NCBI GenBank assembly: GCA_963701995.1
Contig: OY969693.1
Span: forward strand, 434,001-498,000
Direction of reading: 5' to 3'
DNA length: 64,000 nucleotides
Source: Methanoflorens sp963701995
GTDB lineage: Archaea; Halobacteriota; Bog-38; Methanoflorentales; Methanoflorentaceae
The translations under genes were made by a program, and so were the position numbers. The notes under the pieces are model-generated. The model was not told the origin of the DNA. It did not search any database and saw nothing but the letters and a program-made list of their open reading frames with translations. The stretch's first letter is position 1. Every line of letters begins with the position of its first letter. This document shows positions 18,200-27,612 of this stretch, piece by piece.

Positions 18200-19480
18200 T
18201 CATAGCAGGCGCGGCGGAATACGCTGCCCGATCAAGAGATCGTCGTAGGTTTCGCGCCTTCGAATGATTTCTGCTTCACCCGCGTTAACGAGGACTTCAC
18301 TAGCGCGCGCGCGTCCGTTGTACTGAGAGCTCATGGCAAACCCGTACGCGCCTGTGTCGAGTATAGCGATTAGGTCCCCTTTTTCAACGTGTGGAAGACG
18401 TCTGTCCCTTGCCAGTATGTCGCCGCTTTCGCATATCGGGCCAACGACCGTGTACACGTGATCGGGTGTTTTATCGAGCTTATTCGCGACGATCACCTCG
18501 TGGTACGACTCATACAAGGTCGGGCGAAGCAGGAGGTTAAACCCGGCGTCAACGCCGACGAAAGTGCTATGCGCCTCCTTGACGGTGCTTACCGCACAGA
18601 GCAGAATTGCGCCGTCACCAACGACGTATCTTCCCGGTTCAAGCACGAGCTTGGGGCGCACCCCCAGCGCGCGTGTACGCTCGGTGAAGATCGGCAGAAT
18701 CACATTCGCGAGGTCGATTGGGGTTGGCGCCGTCCCGGCGTACGGTATGCCCAGTCCGCTGCCGATGTCAACGAAATCAAGTTCGAGTTCAAGGTCGTTT
18801 CTGAGCTTTTCAACGAGATCCATCATCCGCGTCATCATCTCTGCGAAGGGGCTAAGCTCGAGTATCTGTGAACCGATGTGGCAGTGAATGCCAACAGGCC
18901 GGACACCTTCAAGTGAGAGCGCGTCGGCGTAGCACGCAAGCACCTGAGTCGAGGGGATTCCAAATTTCGATTGCGCCAAGCCCGTTGCGATCTTGGGGTG
19001 AGTCGCGGGGGATACGTCAGGATTGACCCTGAATGCGATTTCGACCTCTCTGTCTGCATCTGAGGCAATTCGTGCGAGCGCTCGGAGCTCATCGGGTGAA
19101 TCAACGGACACCCTCACGCCGGTTTCACACGCCATTACAAGTTCGGCGTCCGTTTTTGCGTTTCCATTGAAGAGGATGTGGTCGGGTCGGATCCCGGCAA
19201 GGAGAGCAGCATACAGCTCACCATCGGAGAATACGTCGGCGCCTGCACCTTCTTGCGCGAGTATGCGCAGGACCGCTATGTGGCCATTCGCCTTTGCGGC
19301 GTAGTATACATCCGCATCGGGGAACGCGGCCGCGAAGCGCCGGTAGTTGCTTCGAATGCGCCCCTCATCAGTGACATAGAGGGGCGTGCCGTGCTTCCGC
19401 GCGAGCTCAACGACGTCGGCGCCCCCAATGACGAGGTGGCCGTTCCTCTCGCCGAGATGCTCGCGCGTGCCGAAATCCAT
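18200..19480 (-). CDS. lysA: diaminopimelate decarboxylase LysA
   Basis: LysA decarboxylates meso-diaminopimelate to lysine. The PLP lysine is K63 in YYAAKANGH. The alanine-racemase-type barrel and the C-terminal beta domain (GAYGFAMSSQYNGR) are complete across 426 residues. LEPGRYVVGDGA provides phosphate and substrate contacts. The gene shares one base with dapL, indicating an operon. Confidence 0.95.
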   Translation of the reverse strand: MDFGTREHLGERNGHLVIGGADVVELARKHGTPLYVTDEGRIRSNYRRFAAAFPDADVYYAAKANGHIAVLRILAQEGAGADVFSDGELYAALLAGIRPDHILFNGNAKTDAELVMACETGVRVSVDSPDELRALARIASDADREVEIAFRVNPDVSPATHPKIATGLAQSKFGIPSTQVLACYADALSLEGVRPVGIHCHIGSQILELSPFAEMMTRMMDLVEKLRNDLELELDFVDIGSGLGIPYAGTAPTPIDLANVILPIFTERTRALGVRPKLVLEPGRYVVGDGAILLCAVSTVKEAHSTFVGVDAGFNLLLRPTLYESYHEVIVANKLDKTPDHVYTVVGPICESGDILARDRRLPHVEKGDLIAILDTGAYGFAMSSQYNGRARASEVLVNAGEAEIIRRRETYDDLLIGQRIPPRLL

Positions 19481-20634
19481 TAGAGGGCCTCCTTGAGCCG
19501 CGCAACTGCCTCCTCGATCGTGCTGACGGGCACCGTCAACGCGAATCTGATGTAGCCCTCCCCGTGGTCTCCGAAGCCAATGCCTGGCGTTGCGACAATC
19601 CCGGCGTTTAAAAGTCGCATTGAAAACTCGAAAGAGGAGCTTCCGTCTGAAACGGGAGCCCAGACGTAAAACGTTGCCTTCGGCTTCTCGACGGACCAGC
19701 CAATGTCCCGCAGGCCATCGACCAGTGCGTCTCTGCGCTCTGAATAGAGTTTCTTGAGCACTTCAACCGTGTCCTGTGGCCCCGTCATAGCAGCGATCCC
19801 TGCTTCCTGTACCGCTTGGAATGCGCCTGAATCGAGGTTCGATTTGACTTTTCTGAGGCCGGCTATGACGTCGGCGTTTCCTACGGCAAACCCCATCCGC
19901 CAGCCGGTCATATTGTACGTTTTGGAGAGGCTGTTGATTTCGATTCCAACATCCATTGCCCCGGGTACGGAGAGAAACGACGGAGCTTCGTAGCCGTCAT
20001 ATGTCAACTCTAAATAGGCTGCGTCGTGGCAGACGATAATATCGTTGTCAGAGGCATAATCGACGATGGCTCTAAAAAAGCCACGGTCAGCGACAGCGGC
20101 TGTTGGATTGTTCGGATAGTTGATAAAGAGCAACTTGGCATCGGTCGCCGCCTTATCAATGTCAGGCAAGAAGCCGTTGTCAGCAGTTAGCGGCATGCTT
20201 ATCGGCGTGCCATCAGCCATGATAGTTGCTATCCGGTACACGGGATACGCGGGATCGGGAACAAGTACTTTATCGCCTCGGTTGATAAAGGCTAAGGGAA
20301 GATGCGCTATGCCTTCCTTCGATCCGATCAGAGCGGAGGCCTCACGCGCTGGATCCACAGCGATACCTTTCTTCGCGTACCACTCACTCACGGCCTCTCT
20401 AAACGATAGCATACCTTCAGAGGACGGGTACCGATGGTTCGCATCGTTGTGCGCGGCGCGCACGAGCGAATCTACGATATAGGGCGGCGTTGGCTGATCT
20501 GGGTCGCCCACTCCAAGATCAATGACGTCAATTCCCTGTGCCTCCTTTTCTGCCTTCAACGTATCTATTTGGGCGAAAAGGTAGGGCGGCAGCATGTCTA
20601 GCCTCTTTGAATATTTGATTGTCGCGTTCGCCAT
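19480..20634 (-). CDS. dapL: LL-diaminopimelate aminotransferase DapL
   Basis: DapL is a class I/II PLP aminotransferase that makes LL-diaminopimelate directly from tetrahydrodipicolinate, bypassing the acylated routes. The PLP lysine is K238 in NSLSKTYNMTGWRMGF, and NYPNNPTAAV binds substrate and cofactor. Its place at the head of an operon with lysA and dapF supports this role over other aminotransferase activities. dapA and dapB are not in the window. Confidence 0.93.
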   Translation of the reverse strand: MANATIKYSKRLDMLPPYLFAQIDTLKAEKEAQGIDVIDLGVGDPDQPTPPYIVDSLVRAAHNDANHRYPSSEGMLSFREAVSEWYAKKGIAVDPAREASALIGSKEGIAHLPLAFINRGDKVLVPDPAYPVYRIATIMADGTPISMPLTADNGFLPDIDKAATDAKLLFINYPNNPTAAVADRGFFRAIVDYASDNDIIVCHDAAYLELTYDGYEAPSFLSVPGAMDVGIEINSLSKTYNMTGWRMGFAVGNADVIAGLRKVKSNLDSGAFQAVQEAGIAAMTGPQDTVEVLKKLYSERRDALVDGLRDIGWSVEKPKATFYVWAPVSDGSSSFEFSMRLLNAGIVATPGIGFGDHGEGYIRFALTVPVSTIEEAVARLKEAL

Positions 20635-20929
20635 GCGTGCACCTACGTGGCAGGCTGCGAAGTCTCAAGCGTTGTTTCCAAAACCATGAAACATCGTAAC
20701 GTGTAACGATTTGCGATTGCTCATCATCACTGAAGTTCCTTTTCGAATAAAGACTTATTGGGGGGGGCAAGGTGAACGAGCAGCCGCGACTTGTTCCTGC
20801 ATTGAAGCGAGCGACATGAAATCAACCAGTCCATCGCTTGCTCGTGCATGACGGGCGTCGAATCAGCTCTAGGTGAAGATACAAACCTTTATTGTCTAGA
20901 AGCTTTCCATATACGCGAGAGCTGATACC
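20635..20929. other. divergent spacer between dapL and the lipoprotein gene
   Basis: About 295 bases with no convincing gene. A run of eight Gs lies at about 20760-20767. ACCTTTATTGTC at about 20885-20896 resembles the fasciclin promoters and probably drives the lipoprotein. Confidence 0.45.
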
Positions 20930-21550
20930 ATGGATAATCGCAATCTAATTACGGCGCTCGTGATCGCAGCGCTGATAACACTGGCAGCGACGGCGGCCGG
21001 CTGCACGACAAATACGAGCCCGTCTCCGACTCCGATCCCTGCATCGCAAACGACAATTGGTAACAATACGACGTTTTCAAGCGGTGCTGGTTTCAATATC
21101 ACGTATCCAAGCACTTTGAGCATAGACTCTTCCACAAATGCATCTTCGCCAGTCAAGGTGTACATCTACCAGAACCCGAACACGAAAATTGACGGTGTTA
21201 ACGTGGGCACATACTCACTCTCCGCTGGTCAACAACTCAGCGATTTCTCAAATTTCAACTTGCAGGAGCTTCAAAACTACAGCAGCACAGGGTTTTACAA
21301 GAACTTTACAATTCTCAACGAGACCAATTTGACATTCGCTGGCAAGCCTGCGCACCAAATCGTTTTTCAAGCAATCATTCCGCAGCAGATCAGCGCGACA
21401 AATACAACTAATACATCACTCAAGGTGATGCAAACCTGGCTGATAAACAATAACACGGGATATGTGGTGACGTACAAAGCCATTCCAAGCGACTACGACA
21501 CGTATCTAGCACAAGCACAGAGGATAATCAACTCGTTTGCGCTAACATAG
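20930..21550 (+). CDS. secreted lipoprotein with PsbP/DUF1795-like domain
   Basis: The N-terminus has a signal sequence ending in the lipobox AAGC (Cys about residue 24). A Thr/Ser/Pro linker follows, then a domain of about 150 residues beginning FNITYPSTLSI and ending AQRIINSFALT. That beginning and end are typical of PsbP-like and DUF1795-like surface proteins. There are many N-x-S/T sequons. It is likely anchored on the outside of the membrane; its ligand is unknown. A hairpin terminator follows. Confidence 0.8.
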   Translation: MDNRNLITALVIAALITLAATAAGCTTNTSPSPTPIPASQTTIGNNTTFSSGAGFNITYPSTLSIDSSTNASSPVKVYIYQNPNTKIDGVNVGTYSLSAGQQLSDFSNFNLQELQNYSSTGFYKNFTILNETNLTFAGKPAHQIVFQAIIPQQISATNTTNTSLKVMQTWLINNNTGYVVTYKAIPSDYDTYLAQAQRIINSFALT

Positions 21551-21577
21551 CTGGGCGGCAACAGACGCTATATGGGT

Positions 21578-21612
21578 AGAGAATCAGATACTTCTCTGCT
21601 CTCTATTTTTTT
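21578..21612 (+). terminator. hairpin terminator after the lipoprotein gene
   Basis: AGAGAA at 21578-21583 pairs perfectly with TTCTCT at 21592-21597. A run of seven Ts follows at 21606-21612. Confidence 0.6.
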
Positions 21613-22045
21613 GTTTCTCAAGTCTATTCACGTTAGTACGAACAGAATTGCGGCAGCGGCTGCACGAAAAAATTGGTGTGCCCTTCGCGTCTTTTCCAAA
21701 AAAAGTTGTTTTAATCAAACTGTGTAAGATGCGTCGGCCATCTCCAAATCGACGGCCGACTCGCTTACTTGGTCGGAATGACCAATACTTACGTAATAAA
21801 ACAGTTCCGATGTTACGCTTTGCTGTCTAATTTGGCTGGTCACCTCGCTAAGTTTAGTCATTATTTTTTGTGCTTCACTCCTATTTGTATTTTTTCATTA
21901 TTAAACGTGATTGATACACGGAATTAAGCAGCCTGAAAGACAGAGAGCTTTTAAGCATGCAGACCCGATAGGTCGAGCCGTTGTTAGCACGAAACCTTTT
22001 CTTGGTATCAAACGAACGCCGTCTGCGAACAGTGACGATTGATTC
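21613..22045. other. intergenic region without recognised gene
   Basis: About 430 bases between the lipoprotein terminator and the end of the PHP gene. Short frames are present but lack coding character or family matches. The sequence becomes AT-rich around 21860-21930. Confidence 0.4.
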
Positions 22046-22657
22046 TCAGAGCGTATCGTATAGGTAATCGTAGGACAAGTGAGAATCCACTATCTGCGTC
22101 TTCCCACAAGCAAGCGATTCCCGCGTCGCGCCAAAATCGGCGCCACGTATCAGCGTTTTGCCATTTCCTATTTCCGCGGCCTGGTGCGCGTCGCTGGTCC
22201 CTATGACGGGTTTATCATATTGACGAGCGAGCTGTTGCGCAAGCGCGTTGCGCGAAGCGCTCGTTTTCGAATTGAATCCCTCAATGAGATCAAGTCGCTC
22301 AATCGCCTCGGGGCGTAATAGGTTCTTTCCGACTCGGAACGGATGCGCCCAAAAAACAATGCCACCTTGCGCTTTGACCTCGGTGATTACGTCCGCGGTA
22401 TTTCTGGACTCAATTTCCTCTGTAAGAAATAAACCGATAAGGTCCTCCTTGTTCGCCGTTTCAATTTCTGCGCCGACGATGACCAAGAAATCAGAATCGT
22501 CGTTCAACCTGCGCGTCTCAACTGCGCCCTTGATAGTTAAGTGATCCGCGACGGCAATACCGTCCAATCCCAGTTTCTTTGCGACCTTAAGAATGGTGGC
22601 CGGCGCCATTGTACAATCGCCCGAATATTTTGAGTGGATGTGCAGATCAAAGATCAC
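22046..22657 (-). CDS. PHP-domain metal-dependent phosphoesterase
   Basis: The product begins IFDLHIHSKYSGDC, the first PHP metal motif. It continues with VADHLTIKG, FWAHPFRVG and IGTSDAHQAAEIG, the remaining His/Asp metal ligands of the family. Such proteins hydrolyse phosphoesters with a trinuclear metal centre; the substrate is not predictable. GTG at 22655-22657 is preferred as start because it puts the PHP motif at the N-terminus and GAGGTG lies just upstream. A 9-residue longer ATG form is possible. Confidence 0.87.
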   Translation of the reverse strand: MIFDLHIHSKYSGDCTMAPATILKVAKKLGLDGIAVADHLTIKGAVETRRLNDDSDFLVIVGAEIETANKEDLIGLFLTEEIESRNTADVITEVKAQGGIVFWAHPFRVGKNLLRPEAIERLDLIEGFNSKTSASRNALAQQLARQYDKPVIGTSDAHQAAEIGNGKTLIRGADFGATRESLACGKTQIVDSHLSYDYLYDTL

Positions 22658-22682
22658 GTTCCATGCACCTCGATCGACGCCC

Positions 22683-22853
22683 ATGGGCTACAAACTGATC
22701 GGCGTTCGCGCGGAAACACTCAAGCCTACTAATCCAAAGGCGGCCAATCAGCATTTGTATCTTTCGCCATCTCTCCGCAACAGGGACGGGGTTTCTGCTG
22801 CCGAGGTGGTCGTGACTACAAAGGAAGAAACGGTTAAGCCTGGCGCCACGTAA
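22683..22853 (+). CDS. small hypothetical protein
   Basis: A 56-residue frame (MGYKLIGVRAETL...) lies between the divergent PHP gene and the flavodoxin gene. It ends TAATAA nine bases before the flavodoxin ATG. Codon third positions look coding-like and the position suggests an operon leader gene. No domain, membrane segment or Cys motif is seen, and its start overlaps the PHP upstream region. Confidence 0.35.
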   Translation: MGYKLIGVRAETLKPTNPKAANQHLYLSPSLRNRDGVSAAEVVVTTKEETVKPGAT

Positions 22854-22862
22854 TAACCGGCT

Positions 22863-23336
22863 ATGAAAACGCTCGTCGTTTTTTATTCTCGTACCGGAAT
22901 CACCAGAAAGGTGGCTGAAACGATCGCGCGCGCCCTCTCAGGAGACGTCGAGGAGATCGTCGCCAAAGAAGACCGAAGCGATTTTTCCGGGTACGGCCTT
23001 TCGCGCGAGGATGCGGTCCTGAAAACGCCCGCGGCCATCAAGGCCACGAAAAAAGATCCTGCGCGTTACGATCTCACGATCGTTGGCACGCCAATCTGGG
23101 TTCAAGCCGTATCAAGTTCTATGCGGGCGTACATCTCGCGCAAGCGAGACCGATTCACTCGTGTCGCGTTCTTTTGCACGCAGGATCGTTCAGGGGCGGA
23201 GAGCGCGTTCGAAGAAATGCAAGAACTGTGTAAGGCAACCCCGGTTACCACCGTCGAAATTCTGCACAAAGACGTAGAAGACAACTCGTACGTTCAGAAG
23301 ATCGAAAGCTTTCTGGCACGTATCGGCAATCTGTAA
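22863..23336 (+). CDS. flavodoxin family protein
   Basis: The 157-residue protein has the FMN phosphate loop VVFYSRTGITRKVAE at the N-terminus. The later loops TIVGTPIWVQAVS and FFCTQDRSGAE contact the isoalloxazine ring. It probably serves as a low-potential electron carrier or NAD(P)H:quinone-type flavoprotein in the cytoplasm. No redox partner is adjacent. Confidence 0.85.
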   Translation: MKTLVVFYSRTGITRKVAETIARALSGDVEEIVAKEDRSDFSGYGLSREDAVLKTPAAIKATKKDPARYDLTIVGTPIWVQAVSSSMRAYISRKRDRFTRVAFFCTQDRSGAESAFEEMQELCKATPVTTVEILHKDVEDNSYVQKIESFLARIGNL

Positions 23337-23846
23337 GCGGTCCTTTGAGGCTTAAAAGCGCCTGGCCATCCCTGCTCGCAACGCCGCGGCTTTCGTGCGG
23401 GCGTGCGCAGAGTAACAAACTAAAGTTGTTATAAATCTTAAAATAGCTACTGGCTCTATTTCATGTTGCCTCGGTCTTAAATCACTAAGGCCGTTAACGG
23501 GACCTCGGTTGATTCCACAGAAAGGGTCGATGCATGGGTTGTCTCACGCTTATCGTGAGCTTGTTGGTTCTGTGGAAAAAGAGACACGTTGAATATGTCG
23601 CGAAGAGGGAAGAGTTAGCGGCCTTAGACTATTTTTTTGTGACGCTTGCTAAGCATAGATCGCGCGACGGCTTTACACGAAATGAGCGAACGCGGGATTA
23701 CCAACGTCCTAGCAGCGCCGGCATAAAGCTGGCCTAACGACCGTCGGCCGTTGAGCGCGGCGCTCAGCGCCTCATGCTCGGCTGGCGCCGGAACTGCTGA
23801 GAACGGTATTAATATCGGACTGCTCATATGAGTTACCTAGAGCAGC
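23337..23846. other. 510-base region before hel308
   Basis: No convincing protein gene. It contains a strong nested inverted repeat at 23513-23577 (listed separately) and an AT-rich TATA-like stretch at about 23428-23450. A 67-codon frame at 23534-23737 has no family signature. Confidence 0.4.
23513..23577 (+). ncRNA. candidate structured RNA (nested hairpin)
   Basis: TTCCACAGAA at 23513-23522 pairs perfectly with TTCTGTGGAA at 23568-23577. Between them CTCACG at 23543-23548 pairs with CGTGAG at 23554-23559. The outer stem, internal loop, inner stem and an ACA trinucleotide a few bases downstream loosely resemble an archaeal H/ACA guide RNA. A clear kink-turn is not seen. It could also be a regulatory element. 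Confidence 0.35.
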
Positions 23847-26027
23847 ATGGACGTAACGGATTTACCGGAGACGATTACGCGTTTTTACACTCAGCCTGAC
23901 TTCACGGAGCTCTATCCGCCCCAAGCCGAGGCACTGGATTGCGGGCTGCTCAACGGCGCGAGTATGGTGGTCGCAACGCCCACTGCTTCCGGCAAGACGC
24001 TGCTCGCAGAATTCGCGATGCTCAATTCGATCGTTAAGGGCGGCAAATGCCTTTATATCGTCCCCCTGAAGGCGCTCGCTTCAGAGAAGTTCGACCGATT
24101 CTCGCTGTTTGCCGCGTCTGGCGTGCGAGTCGGGATCTCAACGGGAGATTACGACGTTCGTGACGACAATCTAGGACGCAACGATATTATCGTCACCACT
24201 TCAGAGAAAGCAGATTCACTGCTGCGAAACGGCGTTGCGTGGATGCAAGCACTTAGCGTCGTCGTCGCGGACGAGATACACTTGCTGAACTCGATAGATC
24301 GCGGTCCAACGCTCGAGGTAACGCTGACCAAGCTTAAGAGACTCAATCCGACAGCTCAAATTCTCGCGCTCAGTGCAACGGTCTCAAATGCCGACGATAT
24401 GGCAGCCTGGCTTGACGCGCAACTCATAAAAAGCGACTGGAGGCCCGTCGCACTGCACGAGGGCCTTTATCTTCCTGAGCGCGGGGTTATCGCGTTCGTA
24501 CACGACGCGCCTCCGCGCGGCGTTGTGAAAAAGGCCGTTTCAGACGGCGCCACCGACCCGGCGATTGCGCTCGCCATCGATACCCTGCGAGAAGGCGGCC
24601 AATGCTTGATCTTTGTCAATACGCGGAGAAATGCGGAAAGCCTTGCAAAGAGAATCGCAACGACGCTTCAATCACAGGGCGATTTCGACCGCAAGGAGCT
24701 TGGTGCGAAAATCCACGGGGAGACCGGGATTACTGAGAAGCTCGCCTACTGCGTGAGCCACGGGGCGGCTTTTCACCATGCCGGCCTTCTCAGCGACCAC
24801 CGGAAACTCGTCGAAACGTGGTTCCGCGCCAACCTTATCAAGGTCATCGTCTCGACGCCTACGCTCGCGTCGGGACTCAACCTTCCTGCCCGAAGGGTCG
24901 TTATCAGAGATTACAAGCGCTACGACGCGAACTACGGCATGACGGACATTCCCGTGCTCGAATACAAGCAAATGGCCGGTCGCGCGGGGAGGCCCGGATT
25001 CGACGCGTACGGGGAGGCAGTCCTCATCGCCAAATCGCCGAGCGAGTGTGAGGCGCTCGCAGACCACTATATTCTCAGCGAGGCCGAAGACGTTATTTCA
25101 AAACTTGGAACGGAAACGGCGCTTCGTATGCACGTTCTCTCGACCATTGCAAACGGTTTCGCGCACACGAGGGCCGATCTCGAGCAGTTCTTTGACGCGA
25201 CGTTCTTCGGATTTCAGCAAAAGACGGGACTGAACCTCTTGCGATATGCGATCGACCGCGTTTTGGCGTTTCTCGAGAACGAAGAGATGATTGTCGACTC
25301 GAGCGGGCGCATCAAGGCGACGACATTTGGGCATCTCGTATCGCGGCTCTATGTCGATCCGTTGACTGCAGTGAAGATACGAAGAGGACTAAGCAACGCC
25401 GAGACGGTGAGCGACATATCGCTGCTCCACCTCATCTGTTCAACCCCCGACGTTAAGCGCCTGTTCATGCGAAACAAGGATTACCGCGCGGTAACTGAAT
25501 TTGTCAATCGGCACCTCGACGAGTTCCTGGATGAGATTCCTAATCGATTCAGAGACGTCGATTACGACTGGTTCCTCTCTGAGGTAAAAACGGCAATGCT
25601 CGTCAACGACTGGATAACCGAAGTAAGCGAGAAGGAGATCACGGAAAGCTACAACGTCGGGCCGGGCGACATCAGAAATCTCGTCGATACGGTGCAGTGG
25701 GTGAGTCACGCGCTCGCCGAGCTCGCGGCGTACCTCAAGGTTCCTTCAAGGAAACAAGCCCGGGAGCTCACGGCGCGCATCCAGTTTGGTATCAATCGTG
25801 AGCTCCTCGATCTCGTGCAACTGAAAAACATCGGCCGGGTCCGCGCTCGAAAACTGCACGATGCGGGGTTCACAAGCCGAAAAGAACTCAAGAATGCTCC
25901 TTTTGAAACGGTGGCGGCGCTTCTTGGTCCTGCGGTCGCGTCAGATATCTTTACGCAACTCGGCGAACACCGGGGCGTTCCTGATCGAACGGATCGAGGA
26001 GATCCGACGTTTCTCACAGACGAGTGA
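23847..26027 (+). CDS. hel308: Hel308 Ski2-like DNA helicase
   Basis: This 726-residue superfamily 2 helicase has the Walker A motif ATPTASGKT at 43-51, DEIH, the SAT motif LALSATVSNADD, and AGRAGRPG as motif VI. A winged helix follows, then a C-terminal ratchet/HhH region (LVQLKNIGRVRARKL). Hel308 unwinds lagging strands at stalled forks. Its stop overlaps the start of the KEOPS subunit gene, so the two are translationally coupled. Confidence 0.95.
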   Translation: MDVTDLPETITRFYTQPDFTELYPPQAEALDCGLLNGASMVVATPTASGKTLLAEFAMLNSIVKGGKCLYIVPLKALASEKFDRFSLFAASGVRVGISTGDYDVRDDNLGRNDIIVTTSEKADSLLRNGVAWMQALSVVVADEIHLLNSIDRGPTLEVTLTKLKRLNPTAQILALSATVSNADDMAAWLDAQLIKSDWRPVALHEGLYLPERGVIAFVHDAPPRGVVKKAVSDGATDPAIALAIDTLREGGQCLIFVNTRRNAESLAKRIATTLQSQGDFDRKELGAKIHGETGITEKLAYCVSHGAAFHHAGLLSDHRKLVETWFRANLIKVIVSTPTLASGLNLPARRVVIRDYKRYDANYGMTDIPVLEYKQMAGRAGRPGFDAYGEAVLIAKSPSECEALADHYILSEAEDVISKLGTETALRMHVLSTIANGFAHTRADLEQFFDATFFGFQQKTGLNLLRYAIDRVLAFLENEEMIVDSSGRIKATTFGHLVSRLYVDPLTAVKIRRGLSNAETVSDISLLHLICSTPDVKRLFMRNKDYRAVTEFVNRHLDEFLDEIPNRFRDVDYDWFLSEVKTAMLVNDWITEVSEKEITESYNVGPGDIRNLVDTVQWVSHALAELAAYLKVPSRKQARELTARIQFGINRELLDLVQLKNIGRVRARKLHDAGFTSRKELKNAPFETVAALLGPAVASDIFTQLGEHRGVPDRTDRGDPTFLTDE

Positions 26028-26551
26028 GTCAACCCATGGAATATGACGTCGTGGCAGGAAAAATCACCATTGGGAGCGTCGAGGCTTTTCTGAGAGAGCT
26101 TGACGCCATTGCGCAGTCAACCAACTCGACAATTCAAGCCGTCGACGCCACAAAAGTCGCCGGTCGGCGGCACGTTGATTGTGCAGTGCGCAACGCTATG
26201 CGGTCGTTTCGCGATCATCAAAACATCGCTACGGACCTTGGCGTCGAAATTCTCCTCCACTTGAGCGCTTGCCGGCAGATACGAAAAGCGCTTGAAATGG
26301 GCGTTCACGAAGGGGCAATGGACGTGTTGTTGATTGTCGTTGGTGCACAGAAATCAATTGAAAGAACTGCGACGCAGCTCACGGGCTTGATACACTCAGA
26401 CCCGCGGGTTACGGACTACAACGAAACAAAAAACGCGCCATTAATGCACGCGTTTAATATCACCGAACAGGAGATTGCCGCTGCTGGCGGGTACGCGCGA
26501 ATACCGGACTTGGTGCGAGAGCGCTTAGTGCTTTTTGATGCCTTCAGATAA
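26024..26551 (+). CDS. cgi121: KEOPS complex subunit Cgi121
   Basis: This 175-residue protein has the Cgi121/TPRKB hallmark HLSACRQIRKALEMGV at about 85-100. The late motif EQEIAAAGGYARIPDLVRERLVLFDA matches the family. Cgi121 binds the tRNA CCA end for the KEOPS complex, which makes N6-threonylcarbamoyladenosine. The GTG start overlaps the hel308 stop; an ATG four codons later is an alternative. Confidence 0.85.
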   Translation: MSQPMEYDVVAGKITIGSVEAFLRELDAIAQSTNSTIQAVDATKVAGRRHVDCAVRNAMRSFRDHQNIATDLGVEILLHLSACRQIRKALEMGVHEGAMDVLLIVVGAQKSIERTATQLTGLIHSDPRVTDYNETKNAPLMHAFNITEQEIAAAGGYARIPDLVRERLVLFDAFR

Positions 26552-26672
26552 TCCAACAGGCTGTTACAGCGCCGTGCTTGTCGGCTACATCTGCCGTCTA
26601 AAACAGTACTTTGGCCACGCCAGTGTCGAGTTTAACGAGGCAGCGACGCCGTCGAGCACGTGAAACAATCTA

Positions 26673-27413
26673 TCAGGGCGCGCGAACGTTGACCCACAGG
26701 TGCAATTCGTAGGTCTTATCAAGGGAATCAACGAGCGTGAAGTTCAGTTTCTGCCTTTCACCTAATGAAGTGAGTGAGATACGTGTAGGCCATTCAACGT
26801 TTTGCCCTTGGATCAGCGTCAGATTGTCGAAACGATAGAGGGTTGAATTGCCTAGCGACACCGTGCCGGCATACCTGTTGCTGGCGTTCTCGTGGTTGGT
26901 GATGCCGAGGATCAGAGTAAACGGCGTGCCTGAAGTCACGTTTGTGGGATAGGCGACGGTCTGCCGGTTGCTATCCAGGACATAGAACTCGCTGTAGCTG
27001 GCTTCGTTCGGGTGGGGGGCTAACAGGAGCGTCGTGCCAACCAAGGCGAGGCAAAGACAAATCGCGGCTCCCACTGCCGGTAGTACGCTCGGGTTGCTTG
27101 CTCCCCGCACGACGAGTCGGTCAGACTGCGGAAGGCGCCGCCACCGGGCGAACGCTGACGCCGCGAACAGCGCCACCAGCGCAGACATTGAGAGTGCGAG
27201 CGTCGTAAAATTTAATCCGAGCGTCATCAGAAGAACTGTGCTGTCGGCAATTGAAACAAGAACGCTGGTAATAACCGCCACTGAGACCCTCTCTAGACTC
27301 CGCAACTCTTGTTTTTTCGGAAACAACACAACGGTTAAGAAGAAACCAGGAATGAAAAAGAAGAGTGCTACCCCTATCAGCAGCCGAAAAACAGACAAAA
27401 CAACGGTATCCAT
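26673..27413 (-). CDS. DUF1616-like membrane protein
   Basis: About 247 residues with several membrane helices in the first 170, including FFFIPGFFLTVVLFPKK, which is characteristic of DUF1616 proteins. A C-terminal extracytoplasmic beta-rich domain follows, with sequons and NHENASNRYAGTV. It lies at the left edge of a glycan biosynthesis cluster and is divergent from it. The ATG at 27411-27413 is preferred over an upstream ATG because it is preceded by AGAGG and avoids a basic leader of 45 residues. Its exact role is unknown. Confidence 0.78.
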   Translation of the reverse strand: MDTVVLSVFRLLIGVALFFFIPGFFLTVVLFPKKQELRSLERVSVAVITSVLVSIADSTVLLMTLGLNFTTLALSMSALVALFAASAFARWRRLPQSDRLVVRGASNPSVLPAVGAAICLCLALVGTTLLLAPHPNEASYSEFYVLDSNRQTVAYPTNVTSGTPFTLILGITNHENASNRYAGTVSLGNSTLYRFDNLTLIQGQNVEWPTRISLTSLGERQKLNFTLVDSLDKTYELHLWVNVRAP

Positions 27414-27612
27414 CGTGCCTCTAACAAATAGCCGCGGTATCTCTATTAGAGATAGACAAGTCGAGCCTATATAGTTAATCTTAGACGACAATGGGGCAAC
27501 AACGTGGGCACACCGGACCTTTGTTCGGCCCAATGAACCAGAACGCAAGACTTAAGCTCAAAAAGCAAAGCTTCAGTCTAACAGCGTTTCTCGACAGTAG
27601 AGGTGCCGATCC

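Noticed and set aside
23534..23737. 67-codon plus-strand frame in the spacer before hel308
   Set aside because: It overlaps the structured inverted repeat, is not conserved-looking and has no ribosome site.
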